A stretch of DNA of 64,000 nucleotides, taken from NCBI RefSeq assembly GCF_009883635.2, contig NZ_CP026115.2, positions 1,178,001 to 1,242,000 of the forward strand, given 5' to 3'. The notes beneath the pieces are model-generated. The model was given only the letters and a program-made list of their open reading frames with translations. It ran no database searches and had not been told where the DNA came from. The DNA is from Pseudomonas putida. GTDB taxonomy: Bacteria; Pseudomonadota; Gammaproteobacteria; Pseudomonadales; Pseudomonadaceae. Below are positions 27,934-36,333 of this stretch, in pieces (position 1 is the first letter of the stretch; the number at the start of each line of letters is the position of its first letter). The position numbers and the translations under genes were made by a program.

Positions 27934-29577
27934 CTAACGCCCGGACCGCTCCGGATGCTCTACTTTTTCGACCTTCTCGACTTTTTCTATCGTTTCGGGC
28001 TTTTCGACTCTCTCTACTTTTTCAACTTTTTCCACTTTCTCGACTTTTTCAGGCTTTTCGACCTTTTCGACCTTTTCCACCTTCTCGACTTTCTCAGGCC
28101 TTTCGACCTTTTCGACTTTTTCCACCTTCTCGACTTTCTCAGGCCTTTCGACCTTTTCGACTTTCTCCACCCTCTCGACTTTCTCGGGTTTTTCGACTTT
28201 CTCTACTTTCTCGACCCTTTCCACCTTCTCGACTTTCTCGGGCTCAACTTTCTCAACATGCTCGACCTTCTCCACACGATCGGAACTGCCACTGTTGCTG
28301 GTCTCGCGTTGCTCCACGCTGTCGACATGCCCTGACTTTCCTGACCTGTCTTCACTTTTAACGCTGTCATGGCCACTGGAGTCGCTGATCGAACTCCGTT
28401 CACTGTGATCGTCACTGTCTTCGCTGCGGCTGCTAGAGGTCCCACGCTCACTCTGGCCACTGTTGCTCGAGCTGCCCGAGCCGCTGGTACCGTGCTCGCT
28501 GTTAAGCCCGGAATGCCCTTTGTCCGCACGGTCGCCTCGGTCATCATCGAACTCGATGCGGGAAGCCCGTAGCTCGTGCGTGGCACTGAATACCCCGCTT
28601 ACCCGCACCCGTTGATCAAGCGCAATGGCAGAAGGCTGCTTGCCGACGATCACGGCATCCTGCCCCAGCGTCACGTTGATGCCGCCGACTACCAGCTGTC
28701 GCGCCTGGGTGCGCTGCACCAGCCCCTCGATCACCGCAGTCTGCACCCTGCCAGCAAACGGCAGGCTCGGGTCAGCGCGGGTTTGCGCGACTTCCAGCTG
28801 GCTCCCGGTCCATTGGCCGCGCACCAGCATTTCCCGCGCCGGCGCCACGCGGGTCCCGAGCTTCAGCCCCTGCAGGCTGCCGGGGCGATCGACAGTACCG
28901 ATGGCACTGGCCTCCCTGAGCTCTGGCGCCCGCTCGATACGGCTAGCCACCACTTCACCTGCCGCATCGCGCAGGCCGCTGACCCTGACCGGCTCGCCCG
29001 GGCGCAACCCTTCCGCCACACGCGCCCCGGCGGCAAGGCGCACAGGTTGACCCATGACCCGCAGTGGCCCCGAAGCATTCGGCAGTGCCGTCAGCGGCCC
29101 CTCGTAAACGTTGAGAATCGCGATGCGCCCGGCTTGCAGGCCGCGCTGCGTGCCATAGGCCTCCACCGCGACAACCTGGCCGATCGCCAGATGAGCGCTG
29201 CTGGCAGGGGCACCGTTTTCACTCACCGGTACATCCTTGCCGTAGTGCACTTCCTGGCCATTGACGCAGATCGAAGCGAACCCAGTGATGGTGCCGACAA
29301 TCCCCGTGCCCCCGGTACCGCCTGGGCGTTGGATCGGCGCCCCCGTGCCACCCACCCCGCCGTTGTCATTGCGCACGCCGGTTCCGCCAACACCGCCGGT
29401 TCTGGCGCCTGTACCACCGGTGCCCCCCGGGAACTGCATGCCCGCAGCCCCAGCCATACCCACTTCATCACGGCTGACACAAACCGGTGCTGCAACCACC
29501 TCGGCAGGCGCCACCAGGCTCAGCCCGAAACCCAGGGCGAGTGCGACGAGGCTGATGCAGCGCGCGAGGGGGGTCAT
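27934..29577 (-). CDS. DUF5666-type exported protein with long VEK repeat tail
   Basis: Product of 547 residues. A signal peptide (about 1-30) precedes a Gly-Thr-Gly repeat region (about 50-95, GGTGGTG and VGGTGV blocks). Several OB-like DUF5666 units follow (about 100-345, with repeats such as GLRPGEPVRVSGL and LDQRVRVSGVF). A Ser/Asp/Gly-rich linker (about 345-435) leads to a C-terminal tail of VEK, PEK and VER repeats (about 435-547), strongly charged and probably a long helix. ATGA overlap couples it to the DUF6502 gene. Function unknown; the layout suggests an envelope or surface protein. Confidence 0.75.
   Translation of the reverse strand: MTPLARCISLVALALGFGLSLVAPAEVVAAPVCVSRDEVGMAGAAGMQFPGGTGGTGARTGGVGGTGVRNDNGGVGGTGAPIQRPGGTGGTGIVGTITGFASICVNGQEVHYGKDVPVSENGAPASSAHLAIGQVVAVEAYGTQRGLQAGRIAILNVYEGPLTALPNASGPLRVMGQPVRLAAGARVAEGLRPGEPVRVSGLRDAAGEVVASRIERAPELREASAIGTVDRPGSLQGLKLGTRVAPAREMLVRGQWTGSQLEVAQTRADPSLPFAGRVQTAVIEGLVQRTQARQLVVGGINVTLGQDAVIVGKQPSAIALDQRVRVSGVFSATHELRASRIEFDDDRGDRADKGHSGLNSEHGTSGSGSSSNSGQSERGTSSSRSEDSDDHSERSSISDSSGHDSVKSEDRSGKSGHVDSVEQRETSNSGSSDRVEKVEHVEKVEPEKVEKVERVEKVEKVEKPEKVERVEKVEKVERPEKVEKVEKVEKVERPEKVEKVEKVEKVEKPEKVEKVEKVEKVERVEKPETIEKVEKVEKVEHPERSGR
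27953..28281 (-). repeat. VEK-repeat coding minisatellite
   Basis: On the plus strand this stretch is a run of TCGAC/TTTTTC units in 9- and 12-base steps, coding VEK/PEK/VER on the minus strand. About 35 tripeptide units are visible. Length variation between strains is expected. Confidence 0.8.
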
Positions 29578-30419
29578 GATTCGGCTGTCTTCGACGAATC
29601 GGGGTCGGTGGCTTCAGTGTAGAAATACAGCCCCACGGTAATGCGCTGGCGTTCCTCGTGGCTTGGCACGTCGGTGTTTTCCAGCTCGGCGGCCAACCGG
29701 CTGAATGCCAGCAAGGTTTGCATGCCATCCTTGGAGACCGCTTCACGCAGCGTGCCGACGCTGGCCGAAGTCAGGGCATCGTAGTGCACGCTGCGTTCGA
29801 AAAACGGCACGCCTTCGCCAGTGAGGTTGTGCACCGCTGCGCAGGCGTGGTCATGCAGGTTGTGGCCAAAATACGCGGCTTTCTCTTCGAAGCCCTTCTG
29901 CGGCACGAATGCCTGGGCTTCGAGGTGAACGCAATCCTGATCATCAAGGCGAACGATACCCAGGCGCAGCCACTCATCCAGCACCACCCGCCCGCGGATG
30001 TCCGTGCTGATCTTCGCCACCAGGGCATCGAAAGAACAATCGCCGCCAACGCTGGCGAGCCGTGGCAGCGCCAACGCCTGCCCGGCCTCGGAGCAGAACG
30101 GCAGGCTAGTGGTCCATACATTCACCAGTTGCGCACCTAAGGTGATGTTTTCCGGCAGCTCAGCGTCAGCCGCGTCGTTTTCACTTCGCAGCCGTCGGAC
30201 ATCCTTGCGATGCACGCCGGTAAGCAGGCTGATGCGGCTGTCTGTCGGCACCTTGTCGTCCAGGCGAAACTCGCGATGAGCCACGTCGACGAAGACTTCC
30301 TTGAGCACGTCGGTGAACATCGTGTAGGTCACCCCTTTGCGCAGCATCAGGCGTATCAGGGGGCGCATGACCCTGCGCAGTGCGCTCAACATGGACGGGG
30401 GGATAGAGGGCGATTGCAT
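29574..30419 (-). CDS. DUF6502 family protein
   Basis: Product of 281 residues from ATG 30419, which has AAGGA nine bases upstream (ATG 30428 is in frame but too close to that site). The N-terminal 75 residues (MLSALRRVMRPLIRLML then VTYTMFTDVLKEVFVDVA and SLLTGVHRKDVRRLR) look like a winged or helix-turn-helix DNA-binding head, which would make it a regulator. The rest has no motif I can name. It is coupled by ATGA to the DUF5666 gene, so it may control or assist that gene. Confidence 0.7.
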   Translation of the reverse strand: MQSPSIPPSMLSALRRVMRPLIRLMLRKGVTYTMFTDVLKEVFVDVAHREFRLDDKVPTDSRISLLTGVHRKDVRRLRSENDAADAELPENITLGAQLVNVWTTSLPFCSEAGQALALPRLASVGGDCSFDALVAKISTDIRGRVVLDEWLRLGIVRLDDQDCVHLEAQAFVPQKGFEEKAAYFGHNLHDHACAAVHNLTGEGVPFFERSVHYDALTSASVGTLREAVSKDGMQTLLAFSRLAAELENTDVPSHEERQRITVGLYFYTEATDPDSSKTAES

Positions 30420-30611
30420 GGAGCGCATTCCTTGACAGTTGAACCCAGCATACGACGCGGGAAAAGATCCCGCACGAACTGTAACTACTTCCCAAAAAGA
30501 ATGAGAAAAAGCTGTCGGCGCTCACTGCAAACGCGTGATAGGGCTGCATCGCCCGAGACCCGCTCATACAAAACCCGTCCCCTGGGTCTTGTACGGGCTG
30601 TTCACTAGCAA

Positions 30612-31313
30612 TCAGCTTCTGCTGTTGTCATCGCCGACTTCACCGGCGGCATGAGCGCCGCGGTCATCACCCTGTTCGCGACCCACATGGTTGCCATTAT
30701 CGTCGCCAGGTTCACTACCAACGTGATTGCCATGATCGTCGCCAGGCTCACCGCCAACATGATTGCCATGATCGTCACCGGGCTCACCGCCAACATGATT
30801 GCCATGATCTTCACCGGGCTCACCGCCAACGTGATTGCCATGATCATCACCCGCTTCAGCATGGTTGCTGCTGCGACCGGAGTTTGAACTGCCATCGTGG
30901 CCCTGGCCTGCTTCACCATGGCCGCTGCCACTGTTGCCAGCATGGCCGCCGCTGCCGCTGCCACTACCGCCGTGGCCGCCACCGCTGCCGCTGCCGTGGC
31001 CACCACCGCCACCGCCGCCACTTCCGCCGCCACCGCCGTGGCCACCACCGCCACCGCCGCCACTTCCGCCGCCACCGCCGTGGCCACCACCGCCACCGCC
31101 GCCACTTCCGCCGCCACCGCCGTGGCCACCACCACCACCGCCACCGCCACCGCCACCGCCGCCACCGTGTCCGCCACCACCACCGCCGCCATCCTTGGCA
31201 TAGGCACTGGAGCCATGAGAAATCGAATCTGGAACCAAAACGATGGCCGTCGACAGCACGCCTGCAACGGCAACCGCCAGTAGAGCCTTTTTGAACAGCA
31301 TGTGGATTTGCAT
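30612..31313 (-). CDS. Exported glycine/histidine-rich repeat protein
   Basis: Product of 233 residues from ATG 31313 (GGAG seven bases upstream). A signal peptide (about residues 1-39, FKKALLAVAVAGVLSTA, ending SAYAKD) precedes a Gly-rich region with His every 14 residues. A Ser/Gly linker follows, then six copies of a 12-residue DHGNHVGGEPGD-like unit. The C-terminus is acidic. Regular His/Asp spacing suggests metal binding or self-assembly, but that is inference. Another frame (30605-31348) is also open because of the repeats; only this frame has a signal peptide and ribosome site. Confidence 0.75.
   Translation of the reverse strand: MQIHMLFKKALLAVAVAGVLSTAIVLVPDSISHGSSAYAKDGGGGGGGHGGGGGGGGGGGGGGHGGGGGSGGGGGGGHGGGGGSGGGGGGGHGGGGGSGGGGGGGHGSGSGGGHGGSGSGSGGHAGNSGSGHGEAGQGHDGSSNSGRSSNHAEAGDDHGNHVGGEPGEDHGNHVGGEPGDDHGNHVGGEPGDDHGNHVGSEPGDDNGNHVGREQGDDRGAHAAGEVGDDNSRS
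30630..30845 (-). repeat. Six tandem 36-bp units in the Gly-rich gene
   Basis: Each unit codes a 12-residue DHGNHVGGEPGD-type repeat. The first four are close copies and the last two (DNGNHVGREQGD, DRGAHAAGEVGD) are diverged. Confidence 0.85.
30999..31124 (-). repeat. Three tandem 42-bp units in the Gly-rich gene
   Basis: Each unit codes His, five Gly, Ser, seven Gly. The three copies are nearly identical in DNA. Confidence 0.85.
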
Positions 31314-31509
31314 TTTCCGTCTCCAGGTCTTCGCCATGAGAACGCCAAATCAAGCCGGGAATCTGTTGTAAGTTCTTTCTTTTAAGCGTGGGAATTTTTC
31401 CCACGCACAATTAATAGACCTCTGCGCCCCAGGCTTCAAGCCACGCGCGGAGAAGCCGACCAGTGGTTGGCCTGCTATGTTTGCCCTATCGCCTTGGAGG
31501 AACACCGGC

Positions 31510-31965
31510 ATGCATTCGGTTCTGACGCTGCACACCCCGCGCTACAGCGACTACAGCGATCTGGTGCAGATCTGGGAAGACTCGGTACGCGCGACCCATG
31601 ACTTCCTTCCCGAGGCCTACATCCTTCTGCTGCGCGACCAGGTACTGCGCCGCTACCTCGACGCAGTGATGCTGATCTGCTGCAAGGATCGCCAGCGCAT
31701 CTGCGGCTTTGCCGGAGTCGCCAACGGCTGTGTGCACATGCTGTTCGTCGCACCGGACTACCGCGGCAAGGGTGTTGGCAGGCGCCTGCTGCGTTATGCG
31801 ATAGACGAATTGAATGCCGAACGCCTGGACGTCAACGAACAGAATCCGCAAGCCCTGGGCTTCTACTTGCACGAAGGCTTCGAAGTGGTCGGCCGCTCGG
31901 AAAAGGATGGTTTGGGGCAGCCCTATCCCCTTCTGCACATGAGGCTGATTCCTACAGCGTCTTAG
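31510..31965 (+). CDS. GNAT-family N-acetyltransferase
   Basis: Acetyltransferase of 151 residues, similar in length and layout to YjaB. The acetyl-CoA pyrophosphate loop is visible as VAPDYRGKGVGRRLL, and the C-terminal ALGFYLHEGFEVVGRSE segment is typical of the fold. Start at ATG 31510 with GGAGG nine bases upstream. It stands alone; the substrate is unknown. Confidence 0.88.
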   Translation: MHSVLTLHTPRYSDYSDLVQIWEDSVRATHDFLPEAYILLLRDQVLRRYLDAVMLICCKDRQRICGFAGVANGCVHMLFVAPDYRGKGVGRRLLRYAIDELNAERLDVNEQNPQALGFYLHEGFEVVGRSEKDGLGQPYPLLHMRLIPTAS

Positions 31966-32084
31966 GGCGGCGTCCGAATATGCCGTAGTCTGCGTCCAAA
32001 ACGGTGCATTTGACACAGATTCCCATCATCAACCGCGCACAGGCAGGTACAATGTCGGTCTTTCCCTGCCTTGCGAATTGCCCC

Positions 32085-32795
32085 ATGTCCGAACCCGTCC
32101 GCCTGTCCAAACGCCTCATCGAGCAGCTTGGTTGCTCCCGCCGCGAGGCCGAGCTGTACATCGAAGGAGGCTGGGTCACGGTCGATGGCGTGGTGGTCGA
32201 GCAGCCCCAGTTCAAAGTCGACGAGCAGCGCGTCGAACTGCTGCCGGGAGCACGCGCCGAGGCATTGGACCCCGTGACCCTGCTGATGCACCAAGCGGCC
32301 GGTGTCGACAGCGAATCCGCCCGCGCCAGCATCAACATGGGCAACCTCAGCGAGGCCCACCGCGAAGGCGTACGGCCCCTGCACGGGCACTTTGCCCGCC
32401 TGACCTGCCTGGCGCCGCTGGAACGTGGCGCCACCGGCCTGCAGGTGTTCACCCAGGACTGGCGCGTCACCCGCAAGATCGACGCCGACCTGCGCCGCAT
32501 GGAGCAGGAATACATCATCGAAGTGCGCGGTGAGACCACGCCTCAGGCCCTGGAGCGCCTGGCGCGCGGTGCGACGCGTAATGACCGGGAGCTGCCCAAG
32601 GCCAAGGCCAGCTGGCAGAACGAGACCCACTTACGCCTGGTCGTGAAAAACCCGCAACCCGGGCAGATCAGCGAGCTGTGTGCCTACCTGCGCCTGGAAG
32701 TGCTGGGCATGCGCCGCATTCGCCTGGGCGGTGTATCGATGGGCAAGCTGCCCGTGGGACAGTGGCGTTACCTGGCAGCCACCGAACGTTTCTAA
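32085..32795 (+). CDS. RsuA/RluF-type RNA pseudouridine synthase homologue with altered active site
   Basis: Product of 236 residues. An N-terminal S4 RNA-binding domain (about 3-60, VRLSKRLIEQLGCSRREAELYIEGG) precedes an RsuA-type catalytic domain. The family motif Arg-Leu-Asp-x-x-(T/S)-x-Gly-Leu reads Pro-Leu-Glu-Arg-Gly-Ala-Thr-Gly-Leu here, so the catalytic Asp aligns with Glu. The LGMRRIRLGGVSMG segment near the C-terminus is well conserved. Start at ATG 32085, since upstream sequence is not family-like. It may be a weak or inactive enzyme or an RNA-binding protein. Confidence 0.85.
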   Translation: MSEPVRLSKRLIEQLGCSRREAELYIEGGWVTVDGVVVEQPQFKVDEQRVELLPGARAEALDPVTLLMHQAAGVDSESARASINMGNLSEAHREGVRPLHGHFARLTCLAPLERGATGLQVFTQDWRVTRKIDADLRRMEQEYIIEVRGETTPQALERLARGATRNDRELPKAKASWQNETHLRLVVKNPQPGQISELCAYLRLEVLGMRRIRLGGVSMGKLPVGQWRYLAATERF

Positions 32796-32842
32796 GCAAT
32801 ACGCCACGCCCCGGCGTGGCTACTGAACAGGATTTTGCAGCA

Positions 32843-33304
32843 ATGAACCACAACGATGTCCTGCGCAGCCTGCGCTACATGCTCAAGGTGAACGACGCCA
32901 AGATGGCCGAAATCATCGCGCTATCCGGCCTCGAAGTTAACCCGATCGTGCTCGCCACCTACTTGAAGAAGGAAGACGAAGCCGGTTTCGTGCGTTGCCC
33001 GGAGCGGGTCATGGCGCACTTCCTTGACGGCCTGGTGATCCATCGCCGTGGCAAGGACGACAGCCGCCCACCACAGCCGGTCGAGCTGCCGGTGACCAAC
33101 AACACCATCCTGAAAAAATTGCGGGTGGCTTTCGAGCTCAAGGAAGAGGACCTGCACACCATCCTCAAGACGGTCAATTTCCCGGTGTCCAAGCCTGAAC
33201 TCAGCGCGCTGTTCCGCAAGGTCGGGCATGACAACTATCGCCCGTGTGGCGACCAGCTGCTGCGCAATTTCCTCAAGGGCCTGACCCTGCGCGTGCGCGG
33301 CTGA
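32843..33304 (+). CDS. DUF1456 (YehS-like) family protein
   Basis: Product of 153 residues with two tandem copies of the DUF1456 unit (HNDVLRSLRYMLKVNDAKM at the start and TNNTILKKLRVAFELKEED in the middle). Function in the family is unknown. Start at ATG 32843. It lies 47 bp after the pseudouridine synthase homologue and six bases before trmO, so the three are probably one transcript. Confidence 0.88.
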   Translation: MNHNDVLRSLRYMLKVNDAKMAEIIALSGLEVNPIVLATYLKKEDEAGFVRCPERVMAHFLDGLVIHRRGKDDSRPPQPVELPVTNNTILKKLRVAFELKEEDLHTILKTVNFPVSKPELSALFRKVGHDNYRPCGDQLLRNFLKGLTLRVRG

Positions 33305-33310
33305 TTGGCC

Positions 33311-34006
33311 ATGCAGCATACGGTTGCACCGGTCGGCATCGTCCGCTCCTGCTTCAAGGAGAAGTTTGCCATCCCGCGCCAGCCGCAGCTGGCGCCAGCT
33401 GCCCGCGGGGTGCTGGAACTGCTGCCGCCGTTCGATCAGGGCGATGCGGTGGCAGGGCTGGAGCAAGTCAGCCATGTCTGGTTGCTGTTCCTGTTCCACC
33501 AGGCGCTGGAAGACAAACCGCGCCTGAAAGTGCGCCCGCCACGGCTGGGCGGCAACAAGAGCATGGGTGTGTTCGCCACCCGCGCCACCCATCGCCCCAA
33601 CGGCATCGGCCAATCGGTGGTACGCCTGGAGGGCGTGGAGCCAGGGCGCCTGCTGCTGTCCGGGATCGACCTGCTGGACGGTACGCCAGTACTGGACATC
33701 AAACCCTATGTCCCCTACGCCGACAGCGTTGCCGGGGCAAGCAACCTGATGGCCAGTGATGCGCCGGTGGCGATTGCCGTTGGCTGGAGCGACACTGCCC
33801 TGCCCCAGGCCCACGCGCATGGGTTGCGCATTGGCGAGCCGCTGGTGGAACTGATCGAGCAATGCCTGGCGCAGGACCCGCGTCCGGCCTATCAGGTGCC
33901 ACCGCCGGAACGGGTGTACGGGGTAAAGTTCTGGGATGTTGAGGTCCGCTGGCATTACCCGCAACCGGATCAGATCCAGGTGCTGGAAGTCGTGCGGGAA
34001 GGCTGA
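33311..34006 (+). CDS. trmO: tRNA (N6-threonylcarbamoyladenosine37-N6)-methyltransferase TrmO
   Basis: UPF0066/TsaA-family enzyme of 231 residues that methylates t6A37 in a tRNA-Thr. The N-terminal VGIVRSCFKEKFAIPRQP strand, the NKSMGVFATRATHRPNGIGQS motif and the DIKPYVPYAD motif are characteristic. I choose ATG 33311; a TTG at 33305 is in frame. A terminator follows. Confidence 0.93.
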   Translation: MQHTVAPVGIVRSCFKEKFAIPRQPQLAPAARGVLELLPPFDQGDAVAGLEQVSHVWLLFLFHQALEDKPRLKVRPPRLGGNKSMGVFATRATHRPNGIGQSVVRLEGVEPGRLLLSGIDLLDGTPVLDIKPYVPYADSVAGASNLMASDAPVAIAVGWSDTALPQAHAHGLRIGEPLVELIEQCLAQDPRPAYQVPPPERVYGVKFWDVEVRWHYPQPDQIQVLEVVREG

Positions 34007-34027
34007 AAATCAGCACCTTGCAGGCAT

Positions 34028-34058
34028 AAAAAAACGCAGACCCGGGTCTGCGTTTTTT
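34028..34058. terminator. Bidirectional terminator between trmO and fpr
   Basis: AAAAAACGCAGACC pairs with GGTCTGCGTTTTTT almost without a loop. A-run on one side and T-run on the other suit both convergent genes. Confidence 0.9.
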
Positions 34059-34074
34059 CGTTGCTGCGTTCGTC

Positions 34075-34854
34075 TTATTTCTCGACGAAGGCACGCTCGA
34101 TCAGGTAGTCACCCGGCTCGCGCATGCGCGGGGAGACCTTCAGGCCGAAGCTGTCGAGCACTTCGCTGGTCTCGTCGAGCATGCTCGGGCTGCCGCAGAT
34201 CATCGCGCGGTCGTCTTCTGGGTTGATCGGTGGCAGGCCGATATCGGCGAACAGCTTGCCGCTGCGCATCAGGTCGGTCAGACGGCCCTGGTTCTCGAAC
34301 GGCTCGCGGGTCACGGTCGGGTAGTAGATCAGCTTGTCACGGACCGACTCACCGAAGAACTCGTTCTGCGGCAGGTGCTCGGTGATGAACTCGCGGTAGG
34401 CCACTTCGTTGACGTAACGCACACCGTGAACCAGGATCACTTTTTCAAAGCGCTCGTAGGTTTCCGGGTCCTGGATGACGCTCATGAACGGCGCCAGGCC
34501 GGTGCCGGTGCTCAGCAGGTACAGGTGCTTGCCCGGTTTCAGGTCGTCGAGGACAAGGGTACCGGTTGGCTTCTTGCTGATGATGATCTCGTCGCCTTCC
34601 TTCAGGTGCTGCAGCTGCGAGGTCAGCGGGCCATCCGGGACCTTGATGCTGAAGAACTCCAGGTGCTCTTCCCAGTTCGGCGAAGCGATGGAATAGGCGC
34701 GCATGAGCGGACGGCCGCTTTCCTGCTGCAGGCCGATCATCACGAACTGACCGTTCTCGAAGCGCAGGCCCGGGTCGCGGGTGCACTTGAAGCTGAACAG
34801 GGTGTCGTTCCAGTGGTGCACACTGAGGACACGTTCGTGGTTCATGTTGCTCAT
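34075..34854 (-). CDS. fpr: Ferredoxin/flavodoxin-NADP(+) reductase
   Basis: FAD-dependent reductase of 259 residues that passes electrons between NADPH and ferredoxin or flavodoxin. FAD-binding motif RAYSIASPNWEEHLEFFSIKV and NADP-binding STGTGLAPFMSVIQD are visible, with the C-terminal MREPGDYLIERAFVEK tail. AGGAG precedes ATG 34854. It is divergent from a LysR gene; in P. putida this pair is fpr with its oxidative-stress activator FinR. Confidence 0.96.
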   Translation of the reverse strand: MSNMNHERVLSVHHWNDTLFSFKCTRDPGLRFENGQFVMIGLQQESGRPLMRAYSIASPNWEEHLEFFSIKVPDGPLTSQLQHLKEGDEIIISKKPTGTLVLDDLKPGKHLYLLSTGTGLAPFMSVIQDPETYERFEKVILVHGVRYVNEVAYREFITEHLPQNEFFGESVRDKLIYYPTVTREPFENQGRLTDLMRSGKLFADIGLPPINPEDDRAMICGSPSMLDETSEVLDSFGLKVSPRMREPGDYLIERAFVEK

Positions 34855-34971
34855 CGATGGGGCTCCTGAAGAAAACGCAGCGCGCAAGACGCACAGTTGC
34901 GCGATAGTTTAGGGGCAGCGAGAATATCTGTTAACTGAATTATCAAGATATGTGTTATCGGTTATATAGAT

Positions 34972-35898
34972 ATGCGATTTACACTTCGTCAGCTCCAGGT
35001 ATTCGTCGCCGTGGCCCAGCACCAGAGTGTGTCGCGGGCTGCCAGCGTGCTCGCGCTTTCACAGTCGGCGGCGAGCACTTCCATTACCGAACTTGAGCGG
35101 CAATCGAGCTGCCAGCTGTTCGACCGCGCCGGCAAGCGCCTGGCGCTCAATGCCCTGGGCCATCAGTTGCTGCCCCAGGCCGTCGCCCTGCTCGACCAGG
35201 CCAAGGAAATCGAAGACCTGCTCAACGGCAAGTCCGGCTTCGGTTCGCTGGCGGTCGGCGCCACGCTGACCATCGGCAACTACCTGGCCACCCTGCTGAT
35301 CGGCAGCTTCATGCAGGTACACCCGGAGAGCCAGGTCAAGCTGCATGTGCAGAACACTGCGCATATCGTGCACCAGGTTGCGCAATACGAAATTGATCTG
35401 GGTCTGATCGAAGGTGACTGCAACCACCCGGATCTGGAGGTGCAGCCGTGGGTCGAGGACGAGCTGGTGGTGTTCTGCGCACCGCAACATCCATTGGCCA
35501 AGGCCGGACGCGCCGATGTCGAAGCTTTGTCGCAGGAGGCCTGGATCTTGCGCGAACAGGGTTCTGGCACACGCCTGACCTTCGACCAGGCCATGCGCCA
35601 TCACCGCACCAGCCTGAACATCCGCCTGGAGCTGGAACATACCGAGGCGATCAAGCGTGCCGTGGAGTCGGGCCTGGGTATCGGCTGTATTTCCCGCCTG
35701 GCCCTGCGCGATGCCTTCCGCCGCGGCAGCCTGGTGCCGGTGGAGACGCCGGAGCTGGACCTGATGCGCCAGTTCTACTTCATCTGGCACAAGCAGAAAT
35801 ACCAGACCTCGGCGATGCGTGAATTCCTGGAGCTGTGCCGCAACTTCACTGCGGGCTTTACCCGCAGTGACGAGATCGTCTTGCCGCCGATCGCTTAA
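34972..35898 (+). CDS. finR: LysR-type regulator FinR
   Basis: LysR-family regulator of 308 residues: N-terminal winged helix (FTLRQLQVFVAVAQHQSVSRAASVLALSQSAAS) and a two-lobed effector domain. It lies divergently 117 bp from fpr, and in P. putida the regulator at this position (FinR) is needed for induction of fpr by superoxide. The shared AT-rich spacer should hold its binding site. No clear ribosome site precedes ATG 34972. Confidence 0.9.
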   Translation: MRFTLRQLQVFVAVAQHQSVSRAASVLALSQSAASTSITELERQSSCQLFDRAGKRLALNALGHQLLPQAVALLDQAKEIEDLLNGKSGFGSLAVGATLTIGNYLATLLIGSFMQVHPESQVKLHVQNTAHIVHQVAQYEIDLGLIEGDCNHPDLEVQPWVEDELVVFCAPQHPLAKAGRADVEALSQEAWILREQGSGTRLTFDQAMRHHRTSLNIRLELEHTEAIKRAVESGLGIGCISRLALRDAFRRGSLVPVETPELDLMRQFYFIWHKQKYQTSAMREFLELCRNFTAGFTRSDEIVLPPIA

Positions 35899-36260
35899 AT
35901 CAGAATCACACCCCACACCAGCGCAACCATGCTCAACGCCACCAGCTGCGCGGCGCTGCCCATGTCCTTGGCGTTCTTCGACAACGGGTGGCGCTCCAGC
36001 GAGATGCGGTCGATGGCGGCTTCCACTGCCGAGTTGAACAGCTCGACGATCAGGCCGAGCAGGCACACGGCGATCATGATCGCCCGCTCGGCACGACTGA
36101 CCGGTAGCCAGAAGGCGATCGGGATCAGCAGCACGTTGAGCAGTACCAGCTGGCGGAAGGCGGCCTCGCCCTTGAAGGCGGCGCGCAGGCCGTCCAGCGA
36201 ATAGCCGGCGGCGTTGAAGATGCGTTTCAGGCCGGTCTGGCCCTTGAATGGCGATGTCAT
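35895..36260 (-). CDS. dgkA: Diacylglycerol kinase
   Basis: Small trimeric membrane kinase of 121 residues that recycles diacylglycerol to phosphatidic acid. Three transmembrane helices are visible, with the catalytic VELFNSAVEAAIDRI motif at about residue 73. Start at ATG 36260. Its stop overlaps the finR stop region (convergent, four bases). Confidence 0.95.
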   Translation of the reverse strand: MTSPFKGQTGLKRIFNAAGYSLDGLRAAFKGEAAFRQLVLLNVLLIPIAFWLPVSRAERAIMIAVCLLGLIVELFNSAVEAAIDRISLERHPLSKNAKDMGSAAQLVALSMVALVWGVILI

Positions 36261-36333
36261 GTGAGTCACTTCACAACAGAAAGGCCAGCAGACTAGTGCG
36301 GCACGGGTCAAAAAAGCGTGAATCCAGGGGTTG

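Noticed and set aside
30630..31124. Regular tandem repeats considered as a CRISPR array
   Set aside because: Units abut without unique spacers, keep a reading frame and code Gly/His and DHGN repeats.
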